Source: Achromobacter spanius (GTDB lineage Bacteria > Pseudomonadota > Gammaproteobacteria > Burkholderiales > Burkholderiaceae_B). From it: DNA of 64,000 nucleotides. The notes below the pieces were generated by a model. That model was not told where the DNA came from. It saw nothing but the letters and a program-made list of their open reading frames with translations, and did not search any database. Positions 53,630 through 62,067 of the stretch are shown here, one piece after another (position 1 is the first letter of the stretch; the number at the start of each line of letters is the position of its first letter). Made by a program: the position numbers and the translations under genes. The stretch spans positions 2,294,001-2,358,000 of the forward strand of contig NZ_CP025030.1 of assembly GCF_002812705.1 (NCBI RefSeq), read 5' to 3'.

Positions 53630-53775
53630 TCGGATGTTGAAACGCAGTCGGCGCGGTGCAAAACCCCGACAGCAAAGCGAGCAGAAGGTCAGCTCCCAAC
53701 ATGCCACGGTTGTCTCCTCCACCCTCCTCCTTTGGTGGATTTAGCCCGAGATCTCACGATCTCGGGCTTTTTTTT
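53630..53775 (+). ncRNA. Candidate small RNA with CUCCUCC hairpin loop
   Basis: A predicted transcript of about 146 nt runs from the sigma-70 start (or about 221 nt from the sigma-54-like start near 53555) to a strong terminator. Just before the terminator a hairpin CCACC/GGTGG (53719-53723/53734-53738) presents a 10-base loop containing CUCCUCC, complementary to Shine-Dalgarno sequences. Loops of this kind are used by known post-transcriptional regulators. The only frame in it is 36 codons (ATG 53634 to TAG 53744), which has no ribosome site and ends inside the terminator. The nearest plus-strand gene starts 297 bases after the terminator. I know no named homologue. Confidence 0.6.
53743..53775 (+). 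terminator. Strong rho-independent terminator of the small RNA
   Basis: A perfect 11-bp stem AGCCCGAGATC/GATCTCGGGCT (53743-53753/53758-53768) with a TCAC loop is followed by eight T. Confidence 0.93.
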
Positions 53776-54071
53776 GCGTGCTTTTGATGCGTCCCTGTTT
53801 TTGGCGGGCAGTCCGCCGACCGGACTGGAATGACGGTGCCTCCACCCTATGGAGGCATCCGCGTTTTCCCTGGGATATTTCGTATGCGCCCAGGCGGAAA
53901 GATCTACAATCGCCTGCATGAATCCTGGACTTCCGCGCGAAAGAACGCCCCTGACCCGGGAGTTACGTTTCGTGCCCGTGAATTGCACTTCCTTATCCCT
54001 CCCATATATGGGCGTTACACCTGCCCCCGATAATGGCGGGCCTGTCTCCATAGACCAAGAAAGGTGATCGA
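53776..54071 (+). promoter_or_regulatory. Upstream region of the O-antigen cluster
   Basis: This 296-base stretch leads into the polysaccharide genes. A possible promoter is TTGCAC (53983-53988), 16 bases, TATATG (54005-54010), about 62 bases before the first start codon. A hairpin GCCTCC/GGAGGC (53838-53843/53851-53856) lies upstream. No gene is seen. Confidence 0.4.
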
Positions 54072-55178
54072 GTGACCTGGCTGTATATCTGCGTGGTCGC
54101 GTTCATGGTGGGGGGACTCATCGTGTGGTCGGAGCGCTGGCATGGCCGCTTCACCGGCGACAGCGACCTCAACAAACCGCAAGCGAACCATTCCCGAGCC
54201 ACGCCCCGCGTTGGCGGCCTGGCCGTGCTGGCCGGCACCCTGCTGGGCCTGCTGGTGCTGGGCCCCGCCAACATGACGCTGACCTGGCTTTGGCCGGCGT
54301 TGTTCGTTGCCGCCCTGCCGGTCTTCGTGGCCGGCCTGCTCGAAGACATTACCAAAGACATCGGCGCCAGCAAGCGCTTGCTGGCGGCGTTCCTGTCGGC
54401 GGCGATTGCCTGGTGGCTGCTGGGCGGCGTCAGCCGTGTCGGCATGGCCCCGGTGGATTACGTGCTGTCGTACTGGCCCGTATCGCTGCTGTTCACCATG
54501 TTTGCCGTGGGCGGCTGTACCCATGCGCTGAATATCGTGGACGGCATGAACGGCCTGGCCGGCATGGTCGCCACGCTGATGGCGGTGTCGATCAGCCTGG
54601 TGGCGCTGCAAGTGGGCGACGTGCCCATCTTCATGATCGCGGCGGCCCTGGCGTCCGCCACCCTGGGCTTTCTGGTCTGGAACTTCCCGTTCGGCCGCGT
54701 CTTCCTGGGCGATGGCGGGGCGTACTTCCTGGGCTTCATGCTGGCCGAGCTGGCCGTGTTGCTGGTGGTGCGCAATCCGTCGGTGTCGCCTTTCTATGCG
54801 CTGGCCGTGCTGTTCTACCCCGTTTTCGAAACCGGTTTTTCGATCTGGCGCCGCCGCTTCAAGCGTGGCGTGCCGGTTGACCAGCCGGACGCGCTGCACC
54901 TGCACCAACTGGTGTTCCGCCGGCTGGTCCGCGTGACCTTCAGCCGTGGCCGCCGCCATGCGGTGCCGGCGCTGTGCAACGCGATGGCGTCACCCTACAT
55001 GTGGGTGCTGGCGCTGATCGGTCTGGTGCCGGCCACCATCTGGTGGGACAACGCGTGGGCCCTGGGCGCCAGCCTGGTGGTGTTCGCCAGCGTCTACGTC
55101 TGGCTGTACGCCCGCCTGGTGTCCTGGCGTCGCCCGGGGTGGCTGCTGTTGCCGTCCGTGTTGAAGACCTCGGATTAA
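54072..55178 (+). CDS. MraY/WecA-family undecaprenyl-phosphate sugar-1-P transferase
   Basis: A 368-aa polytopic membrane enzyme that starts O-unit assembly by moving a HexNAc-1-phosphate to undecaprenyl phosphate. The first helix is followed by NKPQANHSRATPRVGGLAVL (about 34-53), the acidic pair in EDITKD (91-96), the metal/catalytic NIVDGMNGLAG (154-164), FLGDGGAYFLGF (about 214-225) and a His-rich LHLHQLVFRR. It fits the WbpL/WecA branch rather than MraY. The GTG start (54072) is preceded by AAAGGTG. First gene of the cluster; 98 bases and a hairpin separate it from the dehydrogenase. Confidence 0.87.
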   Translation: MTWLYICVVAFMVGGLIVWSERWHGRFTGDSDLNKPQANHSRATPRVGGLAVLAGTLLGLLVLGPANMTLTWLWPALFVAALPVFVAGLLEDITKDIGASKRLLAAFLSAAIAWWLLGGVSRVGMAPVDYVLSYWPVSLLFTMFAVGGCTHALNIVDGMNGLAGMVATLMAVSISLVALQVGDVPIFMIAAALASATLGFLVWNFPFGRVFLGDGGAYFLGFMLAELAVLLVVRNPSVSPFYALAVLFYPVFETGFSIWRRRFKRGVPVDQPDALHLHQLVFRRLVRVTFSRGRRHAVPALCNAMASPYMWVLALIGLVPATIWWDNAWALGASLVVFASVYVWLYARLVSWRRPGWLLLPSVLKTSD

Positions 55179-55188
55179 GTGTTGAGTG

Positions 55189-55263
55189 CCCCGGCGACTG
55201 CCGCCGGGGGCTCGTGAATCATCAATCACCCGACCATATTTAGAATGCCGTAAACGCTTACGG
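55189..55263 (+). promoter_or_regulatory. Hairpin, -10 box and palindrome upstream of the dehydrogenase gene
   Basis: CCCCGGCG/CGCCGGGG (55189-55196/55202-55209) is a strong hairpin without T-run after the transferase gene. TAGAAT (55241-55246) may be a -10 box. Directly downstream, CCGTAA-ACGC-TTACGG (55248-55263) is a perfect 6-bp inverted repeat at the expected start site, fitting an operator or a 5' RNA hairpin. AGGGAGAG is the next gene's ribosome site. Confidence 0.45.
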
Positions 55264-55276
55264 TGAAGGGAGAGTT

Positions 55277-56554
55277 ATGTTGCGAATTCAGGATGTGAAA
55301 CTCGCTGTCGTTGGCCTGGGCTACGTCGGTCTGCCCTTGGCGGTGGAGTTCGGCAAGAAGCGCTCGGTCATCGGGTTTGATATCAATACGCGCCGTATTG
55401 ACGCCTTGAAGGCGGGCCACGACCACACGCTGGAAGTCAGCGACGAAGAGCTGGCCGAAGCCGCTCAGTTGAGCTACACCGCCGACCGCGCCGAACTCGG
55501 CCAGGCGAACGTGTTCATCGTGACCGTTCCCACGCCCATCGACGAATACAAGCAGCCGGACCTGACCCCGCTGGTCAAGGCCAGCGAAACGATCGGCGCG
55601 GTGCTCAAGCGCGGCGACATCGTCATCTATGAATCCACCGTTTACCCCGGCGCCACCGAAGAAGACTGCGTGCCGGTGCTGGAACGTGTGTCCGGCCTGA
55701 AGTTCAACGTGGATTTCTACGCGGGCTACAGCCCCGAGCGCATCAATCCGGGCGACAAGGAACACCGCGTCAGCACGATCAAGAAGGTCACCTCTGGCTC
55801 CACGCCCGAAGTCGCCGAGCTGGTCGACCAGCTGTACAAGGAAATCATCACCGCCGGCACGCACAAGGCGTCCAGCATCCGCGTGGCTGAAGCCGCCAAG
55901 GTGATCGAGAACACGCAGCGCGACGTGAACATCGCGCTGATCAACGAACTGGCCCTGATCTTCAACAAGATGGGCATCGATACCGAAGCCGTGCTGCAAG
56001 CCGCGGGCACCAAGTGGAACTTCCTGCCGTTCCGCCCGGGCCTGGTTGGCGGCCACTGCATCGGCGTGGACCCGTACTACCTGACCCACAAGGCGCAGTC
56101 CATCGGCTACCACCCCGAGATCATCCTCGCCGGTCGTCGCCTGAACGATTCGATGGGCGGCTACGTGGTGTCGCAGTTGGTCAAGTGCATGACCAAGCAG
56201 CGCATCCATGTGCAAGGCGCGCGCGTGCTGGTCATGGGCCTGGCCTTCAAGGAAAACTGCCCCGACCTGCGCAACACCCGCATCGTCGACATCGTCAGCG
56301 AGCTGCGCGACTACAACGTGGATGTGGACGTCTACGACCCGTGGGTCGATCCCGATGAAGCGGTACACGAATACGGCCTGACCCCGGTGGCCAAGCTCGA
56401 AGAGGGCAAGTACGACGCCGTGATCCTGGCGGTGGCGCACAACCAATTCAAGGCCATGGGCGCCGAAGGCATCCGCAAGCTGGGCAAGCCGCAACACGTG
56501 CTGTATGACCTGAAGTACGTGCTGTCGCCCGCCGAATCCGACCTGCGCCTGTAA
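55277..56554 (+). CDS. tviB: UDP-N-acetyl-hexosamine 6-dehydrogenase (TviB/WbpO type)
   Basis: A 425-aa NAD-dependent dehydrogenase that oxidises UDP-GlcNAc or UDP-GalNAc to the uronic acid. The Rossmann start is [19 protein letters not shown], followed by [31 protein letters not shown] and [14 protein letters not shown]. The catalytic cysteine is in [19 protein letters not shown], and [17 protein letters not shown] is in the C-terminal domain. It is closest in pattern to TviB of the Vi locus and WbpO of Pseudomonas O6. The 4-epimerase follows after 10 bases, so the product is probably UDP-HexNAcA. Confidence 0.9.
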   Translation: MLRIQDVKLAVVGLGYVGLPLAVEFGKKRSVIGFDINTRRIDALKAGHDHTLEVSDEELAEAAQLSYTADRAELGQANVFIVTVPTPIDEYKQPDLTPLVKASETIGAVLKRGDIVIYESTVYPGATEEDCVPVLERVSGLKFNVDFYAGYSPERINPGDKEHRVSTIKKVTSGSTPEVAELVDQLYKEIITAGTHKASSIRVAEAAKVIENTQRDVNIALINELALIFNKMGIDTEAVLQAAGTKWNFLPFRPGLVGGHCIGVDPYYLTHKAQSIGYHPEIILAGRRLNDSMGGYVVSQLVKCMTKQRIHVQGARVLVMGLAFKENCPDLRNTRIVDIVSELRDYNVDVDVYDPWVDPDEAVHEYGLTPVAKLEEGKYDAVILAVAHNQFKAMGAEGIRKLGKPQHVLYDLKYVLSPAESDLRL

Positions 56555-56564
56555 GGATTCCGCC

Positions 56565-57590
56565 ATGACGACTCGCTATGAAACCATCAAGCAAGAACTG
56601 GCCGCCGCGCCGCGTAAGTGGCTGGTGACGGGCTGCGCCGGATTTATCGGCTCGAACCTGCTGGAAACCTTGTTGAAGTTGAACCAGACCGTCACCGGCC
56701 TGGACAACTTCGCCACCGGCCACCAGCGCAATCTGGATGAAGTGCGCACCTCGGTCACGGCCGAGCAATGGGCGCGCTTCACCTTCGTGGAAGGCGATAT
56801 CCGCGACCTGGCCGCTTGCCAACGCGCTGCCGAGGGGGTGGACTTTGTCCTGCACCAGGCCGCCCTGGGTTCCGTGCCGCGTTCGCTGAAAGACCCGATC
56901 ACCACCAACGAGGTGAACATCGGCGGCTTTCTGAACATGCTGGTCGCCGCCCGCGACGCCGGTGTGAAGTCCTTTGTCTACGCCGCGTCCAGCTCGACCT
57001 ACGGCGACCACCCGGCCTTGCCCAAGGTTGAAGAAAACATCGGCAAGCCGCTGTCGCCCTACGCCGTCACCAAGTACGTGAACGAGCTGTACGCCGACGT
57101 GTTCGCGCGTTCCTACGGCTTTGAAACCGTGGGCCTGCGCTACTTCAACGTGTTCGGCAAGCGCCAGGACCCGGACGGCGCCTACGCCGCCGTGATCCCG
57201 AAGTGGACGGCCGCCATGATCAAGGGCGAAGACGTCACCATCAACGGCGACGGCGAAACCAGCCGCGACTTCTGCTTTGTGGATAACGCGGTACAGGCCA
57301 ACCTGCTGGCCGCCATGGCGCCGCCCGAAGCCCGCAACCAGGTCTACAACGTGGCCGTCAGCGGCCGCAGCACCTTGAACGACCTGTTCGGCTTTTTGGT
57401 CAAGGCCCTGGGCAACCAGAATGTGAACTATGGCAAGCAAGCCGTCTACGCGGATTTCCGCGCCGGCGACGTGCGCCATTCCCAGGCTGACGTCAGCAAG
57501 GCGGGTCGACTGCTGGGCTACGCGCCTTCGCACACCGTGCTGCAAGGCCTGGAAGTGGCCATGCCCTGGTACACGCAATTCCTGCGTTGA
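56565..57590 (+). CDS. wbpP: UDP-N-acetylglucosamine 4-epimerase (WbpP/TviC type)
   Basis: A 341-aa short-chain epimerase. The NAD-binding motif is [13 protein letters not shown] (about 22-34), followed by [16 protein letters not shown] and FVEGDIRD. The catalytic YxxxK is in [14 protein letters not shown] with SSSTYGD before it; [23 protein letters not shown] is family-typical. WbpP/TviC enzymes favour acetylated sugars and convert UDP-GlcNAc(A) to UDP-GalNAc(A). It overlaps nothing; the flippase start lies directly after its stop. Confidence 0.9.
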   Translation: MTTRYETIKQELAAAPRKWLVTGCAGFIGSNLLETLLKLNQTVTGLDNFATGHQRNLDEVRTSVTAEQWARFTFVEGDIRDLAACQRAAEGVDFVLHQAALGSVPRSLKDPITTNEVNIGGFLNMLVAARDAGVKSFVYAASSSTYGDHPALPKVEENIGKPLSPYAVTKYVNELYADVFARSYGFETVGLRYFNVFGKRQDPDGAYAAVIPKWTAAMIKGEDVTINGDGETSRDFCFVDNAVQANLLAAMAPPEARNQVYNVAVSGRSTLNDLFGFLVKALGNQNVNYGKQAVYADFRAGDVRHSQADVSKAGRLLGYAPSHTVLQGLEVAMPWYTQFLR

Positions 57591-57591
57591 T

Positions 57592-58941
57592 TTGAAAGCA
57601 CTCGTCCGAAAACTCGGCAACATCCACCCGGACCACCAGCGCATCTTCAAGGGCGCGTTCCGGGTGGCGGTGTTTCTGCTGCTGGGCAAGGCGGCCGGCG
57701 CCATCAAAGAGATGGCGGTGGCGTACCGCTACGGCGTCAGCGACGCCGTGGACGCCTACCAGTTCACGATGACCATGGCCACCTGGCTGCCGGTCACCAT
57801 CGTGGGCGTGCTGTCGGTGGTCTTGATTCCCGTGCTGGTGCGCCTGCGCCGCGCGGACGACGCCGAACGCGACCAATTCATCAAAGAACTGCAAGGCTGG
57901 GTAGCCGCGGCCGGTATCGCGCTGGCCATCGCAACCTGGTTCGCCTGGCCGTATGTTGTGGACGCCTTGGGCAAGGGCTTGCCCGAGCGCGTGCGCGGCA
58001 TGACGGGCGACCTGCTCATCGCCTTCGCCCCGGTGTCGGCGTTGCTGCTCATCGCCGGCATCAGCGCTGCGCGACTGCGCGCGCATGAACGCCACGTCAA
58101 TACCTTGCTGGACAGCGTGCCCGCCGTGGCAACACTGGCCTGGGTCATGCTGGCCGTCAGCGCCGACGGCGTGGGCCCGCTGCTGTGGGGCACGTTGGTG
58201 GGCTACGCCATCCAGACCGTATGGCTTGCGTGGCTGGCCGCGCGTGCCGATGGCGGATTCTGGGGCGCGCCTCGGCTGACGCTGCGGTCGCCGCACTGGC
58301 CCGAACTGATGGGCGCGGCCGGCGTCATGCTGATCGGCCAGGTGGCGATGAGCTTTGTCGGCCCGCTGGACCAGTACGCCGCCGCCAACCTGGGCGCCAA
58401 CGCCAACGCCACGCTGGGTTATGCCAGCCGCTTGTTGTCGTTGCTGCTGGGCATCGGCGCGGTGTCGGTCGGGCGCGCCGCGCTGCCCGTGCTGGCCGAT
58501 GTGCAAGCGCGCGGCGATACGGCCCGCGCGCGCAGCATGGCGCTGAAGTGGTCCGTGCTGATGGTGGGCGCGGGCGCCGTGGTCGTCGCCATCGGCTGGG
58601 TGCTGGCCCCGTGGGGCGTGGCCGTGCTGTTCGAGCGCGGCGCCTTCACGGCTGAAAACACCGAAGTCGTCGCGCATGTGCTGCGCTGGGGCCTGTTGCA
58701 ACTGCCTTTCTATTTTGGCGTGCTGATCCTGGTGCAATTGCTGGCCAGCCAGAACCGCTACCGCATCATGGCCGCCATCGCCGTGGCCAACTTTGCGCTG
58801 AAAGCGGTGTTGAACACCGTGCTGGCGCCCAAGATGGGCGCGGCCGGCATCATGCTGGCAACCAGCCTCATGTATGTGCTGTCCTTCGCGTGCTACCTGG
58901 TCGTGGCGATGCGCAAGGCTGAACCCAAGGAGGCAGATTGA
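57592..58941 (+). CDS. MurJ-family lipid-linked oligosaccharide flippase
   Basis: A protein of about 449 aa with 12-14 hydrophobic helices of the MVF/MurJ group (FKGAFRVAVFLLLGKAAGAIKEMAVAYRYG at the N-terminus, SLLLGIGAVSVGRAALPVLAD in the middle, APWGVAVLFERGAFTAENT later). In a polysaccharide locus it most likely flips the undecaprenyl-linked O-unit, a role normally held by Wzx, rather than lipid II. The start is uncertain: TTG 57592 lies one base after the epimerase stop and fits coupling; the first ATG (57712) would remove the first helix, and ATG 57430 lies deep in the epimerase. Confidence 0.8.
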   Translation: MKALVRKLGNIHPDHQRIFKGAFRVAVFLLLGKAAGAIKEMAVAYRYGVSDAVDAYQFTMTMATWLPVTIVGVLSVVLIPVLVRLRRADDAERDQFIKELQGWVAAAGIALAIATWFAWPYVVDALGKGLPERVRGMTGDLLIAFAPVSALLLIAGISAARLRAHERHVNTLLDSVPAVATLAWVMLAVSADGVGPLLWGTLVGYAIQTVWLAWLAARADGGFWGAPRLTLRSPHWPELMGAAGVMLIGQVAMSFVGPLDQYAAANLGANANATLGYASRLLSLLLGIGAVSVGRAALPVLADVQARGDTARARSMALKWSVLMVGAGAVVVAIGWVLAPWGVAVLFERGAFTAENTEVVAHVLRWGLLQLPFYFGVLILVQLLASQNRYRIMAAIAVANFALKAVLNTVLAPKMGAAGIMLATSLMYVLSFACYLVVAMRKAEPKEAD

Positions 58942-60084
58942 ATGTCCGACGCCGACTCCGGCCGCGCATTGCGCGTGCTGCTGTTTATTCATTCGCTGCA
59001 TGGCGGCGGCGCTGAGCGCGTTGCCGCGGACCTGAGCGCGCACTGGGCCGGCATGGGCCGCGAGGTCATGGTGGTGACCCAGGCCAGCGCGGACGGCGAC
59101 GTCTACGCGCTGCATCCCAAGGTGCGCCGCGAAGTCCTGCATACGGCGGGCGAGGGCGGCGGCTTGCGCGGCATCTGGAGCAACGTGCAGCGCGTGCGTG
59201 CGCTGCGCCGCGTGGTCAAGACATTCCGCCCCGACATCGTGCTGGGCATGATGACCACGGCGTCGGTGCTGTCGGTGCTGGCATGCGCGGGCATCCCGTG
59301 TCGGGTGATCGCCACCGAGCACACGCATCCGCCGTCGCAGACCCTGTCCGGCCTGTGGCAGCGGCTGCGCCGCATCACCTACCCGCGTGCCGCGCGAGTC
59401 GTCGCGCTGACCCGTGGCACGGCCGACTGGATCGAACAGCACGTGCCGGGCTCGCGCCTGGCCGTCATCCCCAACCCGGTGCATTGGCCCTTGCCGCGCG
59501 CCGAGCCCTTGCTGGCACCGCCCACGTCCGATGGCCGCAAGCGCCTGCTGGCGGTTGGCCGGTTGCACGCGGACAAGGGGTTTGACCTGCTGATCCAGGC
59601 GTTTGCCGCGCTGGCCCCATCGCATCCGGATTGGGATCTGGTTATTCTGGGCGAAGGCCATGAACGCGGCGCGCTGCAAGCACAAGTCGACCAGGCCGGC
59701 CTGGCCTCGCGTATCTTGATGCCCGGCCGCGCCGGCAATGTGGGCGACTGGTACGACAGCGCCGACTTGTATGTGCTGACCTCGCGCTTTGAGGGGCTGT
59801 CCAATACCTTGCTTGAATCCATGGCCAGCGGCCTGGCCGCCGTCTCGTTCGATTGCGATACCGGACCGCGCGAGATCGTGCGCGACGGCATCGACGGCGT
59901 GCTGGTGCGGCCCAATGGCGATGTACCGGCCTTGTGCAAGGCGCTGTCCGATGTGATGGAAAACGACGCAAGGCGCCAGCGGATGGCGCAAGCGGCAACC
60001 GATGTGCGCGACCGCTTTTCGGCCGCGCGCGTGTTGCAGCAATGGCAAGAACTTTTTGACGGCGTGCGCAAGCCGGGCCGCTAG
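58942..60084 (+). CDS. GT4-family glycosyltransferase, first
   Basis: A 380-aa GT-B retaining glycosyltransferase. The N-domain has LLFIHSLHGGGAERVAADLSAHW (Gly-rich acceptor-side loop), and the linker AVIPNPVHWPLP precedes the donor domain KRLLAVGRLHADKGFDLLIQAFAAL. The GT4 E-x7-E block is SRFEGLSNTLLESMASGLAAVSFDCDTGPREIV. It adds a hexose or related sugar to the O-unit at the cytoplasmic face; specificity is unknown. GGAGG precedes the ATG, which directly follows the flippase stop. Confidence 0.9.
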   Translation: MSDADSGRALRVLLFIHSLHGGGAERVAADLSAHWAGMGREVMVVTQASADGDVYALHPKVRREVLHTAGEGGGLRGIWSNVQRVRALRRVVKTFRPDIVLGMMTTASVLSVLACAGIPCRVIATEHTHPPSQTLSGLWQRLRRITYPRAARVVALTRGTADWIEQHVPGSRLAVIPNPVHWPLPRAEPLLAPPTSDGRKRLLAVGRLHADKGFDLLIQAFAALAPSHPDWDLVILGEGHERGALQAQVDQAGLASRILMPGRAGNVGDWYDSADLYVLTSRFEGLSNTLLESMASGLAAVSFDCDTGPREIVRDGIDGVLVRPNGDVPALCKALSDVMENDARRQRMAQAATDVRDRFSAARVLQQWQELFDGVRKPGR

Positions 60085-60132
60085 GGCCTTCGCGGCGCGC
60101 GCCGTTGCTACGGTGACCACGAGAACCTCATC

Positions 60133-62064
60133 ATGTGTGGAATAGTCGGAATTTGGGGCCCCATCGGGAACAAGGAGCGCGTGCTGGCCGAAAGCTGCCG
60201 TCGCATCCGCCATCGCGGGCCGGACAGCAACGGTTTCTGGGAAGACCCGGAAGCCGAAGTGGCGCTGGGGCACGTGCGCCTGGCCATCCTGGACCTGACC
60301 GAAGCCGGCCATCAACCCATGACGTCCGCGTGCGGCCGCTATGTGATGGTGTTCAACGGCGAGATCTACAACCACCTGGACATCCGCCAGCAGCTTGAAA
60401 AGTCGGGGCTGGCGCCGTCCTGGCGCGGCCATTCCGATACCGAAACGCTGCTGGCCGGCTTCACCGCGCTGGGCATCGAGGCCACCCTGCAGGCCGCGGT
60501 CGGCATGTTCGCCATTGCGCTGTGGGACCGCGCATCGCGCAAGCTGATGCTGGCGCGCGACCGCATGGGCGAAAAGCCGCTGTACTACGGCTATTCGGGC
60601 GCCGAGCTGGTTTTTGCGTCCGAGTTGAAGGGCCTCATGCCCATCCCCGGATTCGGCCGCGAGCTGAACCGCAACGCGCTGGCCTCGTTCATGCGCCACA
60701 ACTACATTCCCGCGCCGCAATCCATCTACCAGGGCATTGCCAAGCTGCCTCCGGGCACCTGGGTGGAGTTCACCGCCGACGACACCCGCAGCCGCCGCAT
60801 GCCGGAGCCGCGCGTGTATTGGTCCGCGCGCGAAGCGGCCGACAGCGCGGCCCGGTCGCCGCTGTCGTTCGGGTCCGACGCCGAGGCCGCCCAGGCGCTG
60901 GAAAGCGTGTTGTCCAAGGCAGTGGGCGGCCAGATGCTGTCCGACGTCAGCCTGGGCGCCTTCCTGTCGGGCGGCATTGACTCGTCCACCATCGTGGCGC
61001 TGATGCAGGCGCAAAGCGCCAAGCCGGTACGCACCTTCGCCATCGGTTTCCACGAGAAAGGCTACGACGAGGCGCAACACGCCAAGGCCGTCGCCACGCA
61101 TTTGGGCACCGACCACACCGAGCTCTACGTCACCGCGGACGACGCGCTGGCGGTGGTGCCGTCGCTGGCCGAAATGTACGACGAACCGTTTGCCGATTCG
61201 TCGCAGATTCCCACGTCGCTCGTCACCAAGATGGCGCGCCAGCACGTCACCGTAGCCTTGTCGGGCGACGGCGGCGATGAACTCTTTGGCGGCTATTCGC
61301 GCTACTTCCGCGTGAATAACTGGTGGCAGCAATGCGAGCGCGTGCCCGCCATGCTGCGCAAGCCCGCTGGCGCGATGCTCTCCGCCACCACCCACCTTCC
61401 AGGACGCGGCGCCTGGCGCGGCAAGGTCGGCAAGCTGGGCGAGCTGCTGCGCACCGATACGCGCGGCGACTTCTACCGCCACTTCGTGTCTTATTGGGCC
61501 GACCCCACGCAGGTGGTCAAGGGCGGTGTAGAACCCGTGTCGGAATTCGCGCGCGACATGCAGGGCTCGACCTTCGAAGCCATGATGAAGCTGGACACGA
61601 TTACCTATCTGCCCGACGACATCCTGGTCAAGGTCGACCGCGCCGCCATGGCGGTGAGCCTGGAGACGCGCGTGCCGCTGATCGACCATCGCGTTTATGA
61701 ATTCGCCTGGAGCCTGCCGCATCAGTACAAGGTGCGCGGCAACACGGGTAAATGGCTGCTGCGCCAGGTGCTGCATCGCCATGTGCCGCAGGCGCTGGTG
61801 GACCGCCCCAAGCGCGGCTTCGCCGTACCGCTGGCCGCCTGGCTGCGCGGACCGCTGCGCGAATGGGCCGATGCGCTGCTCGACCCCGCGCGGCTGCGCC
61901 AGGAAGGCTGGTTTGAACCCGAACCCATCCTGCGCAAATGGCGCGAACACACCTCGGGCCATCGCAACTGGGACAGTCACCTGTGGGGCGTGCTGATGAT
62001 GCAGGCCTGGCTGGACCGCTATCGTGCCGCACCGGATCAAGGGGGAACGATTGGGAGTCGTTAA
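60133..62064 (+). CDS. AsnB-type glutamine amidotransferase (WbpS-like)
   Basis: A 643-aa class II amidotransferase/asparagine synthetase. Cys2 (MCGIVGIWG) is the glutaminase nucleophile. CRRIRHRGPDSNGFWED, LGHVRLAILDL and FNGEIYNHLDIR form the N-terminal domain (1-190). The ATP-PPase signature FLSGGIDSSTIVALM and LSGDGGDELFGGYSRYF lie in the C-domain. In O-antigen loci such proteins amidate uronic acids to uronamides, so with the dehydrogenase/epimerase pair it suggests a HexNAcA amide. Asparagine synthesis cannot be excluded by sequence. Confidence 0.88.
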   Translation: MCGIVGIWGPIGNKERVLAESCRRIRHRGPDSNGFWEDPEAEVALGHVRLAILDLTEAGHQPMTSACGRYVMVFNGEIYNHLDIRQQLEKSGLAPSWRGHSDTETLLAGFTALGIEATLQAAVGMFAIALWDRASRKLMLARDRMGEKPLYYGYSGAELVFASELKGLMPIPGFGRELNRNALASFMRHNYIPAPQSIYQGIAKLPPGTWVEFTADDTRSRRMPEPRVYWSAREAADSAARSPLSFGSDAEAAQALESVLSKAVGGQMLSDVSLGAFLSGGIDSSTIVALMQAQSAKPVRTFAIGFHEKGYDEAQHAKAVATHLGTDHTELYVTADDALAVVPSLAEMYDEPFADSSQIPTSLVTKMARQHVTVALSGDGGDELFGGYSRYFRVNNWWQQCERVPAMLRKPAGAMLSATTHLPGRGAWRGKVGKLGELLRTDTRGDFYRHFVSYWADPTQVVKGGVEPVSEFARDMQGSTFEAMMKLDTITYLPDDILVKVDRAAMAVSLETRVPLIDHRVYEFAWSLPHQYKVRGNTGKWLLRQVLHRHVPQALVDRPKRGFAVPLAAWLRGPLREWADALLDPARLRQEGWFEPEPILRKWREHTSGHRNWDSHLWGVLMMQAWLDRYRAAPDQGGTIGSR

Positions 62065-62067
62065 CGC

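Noticed and set aside
57430..57591. ATG 57430 as start of the flippase
   Set aside because: It would overlap the epimerase by about 160 bases and add 54 residues that look out of frame with the family.
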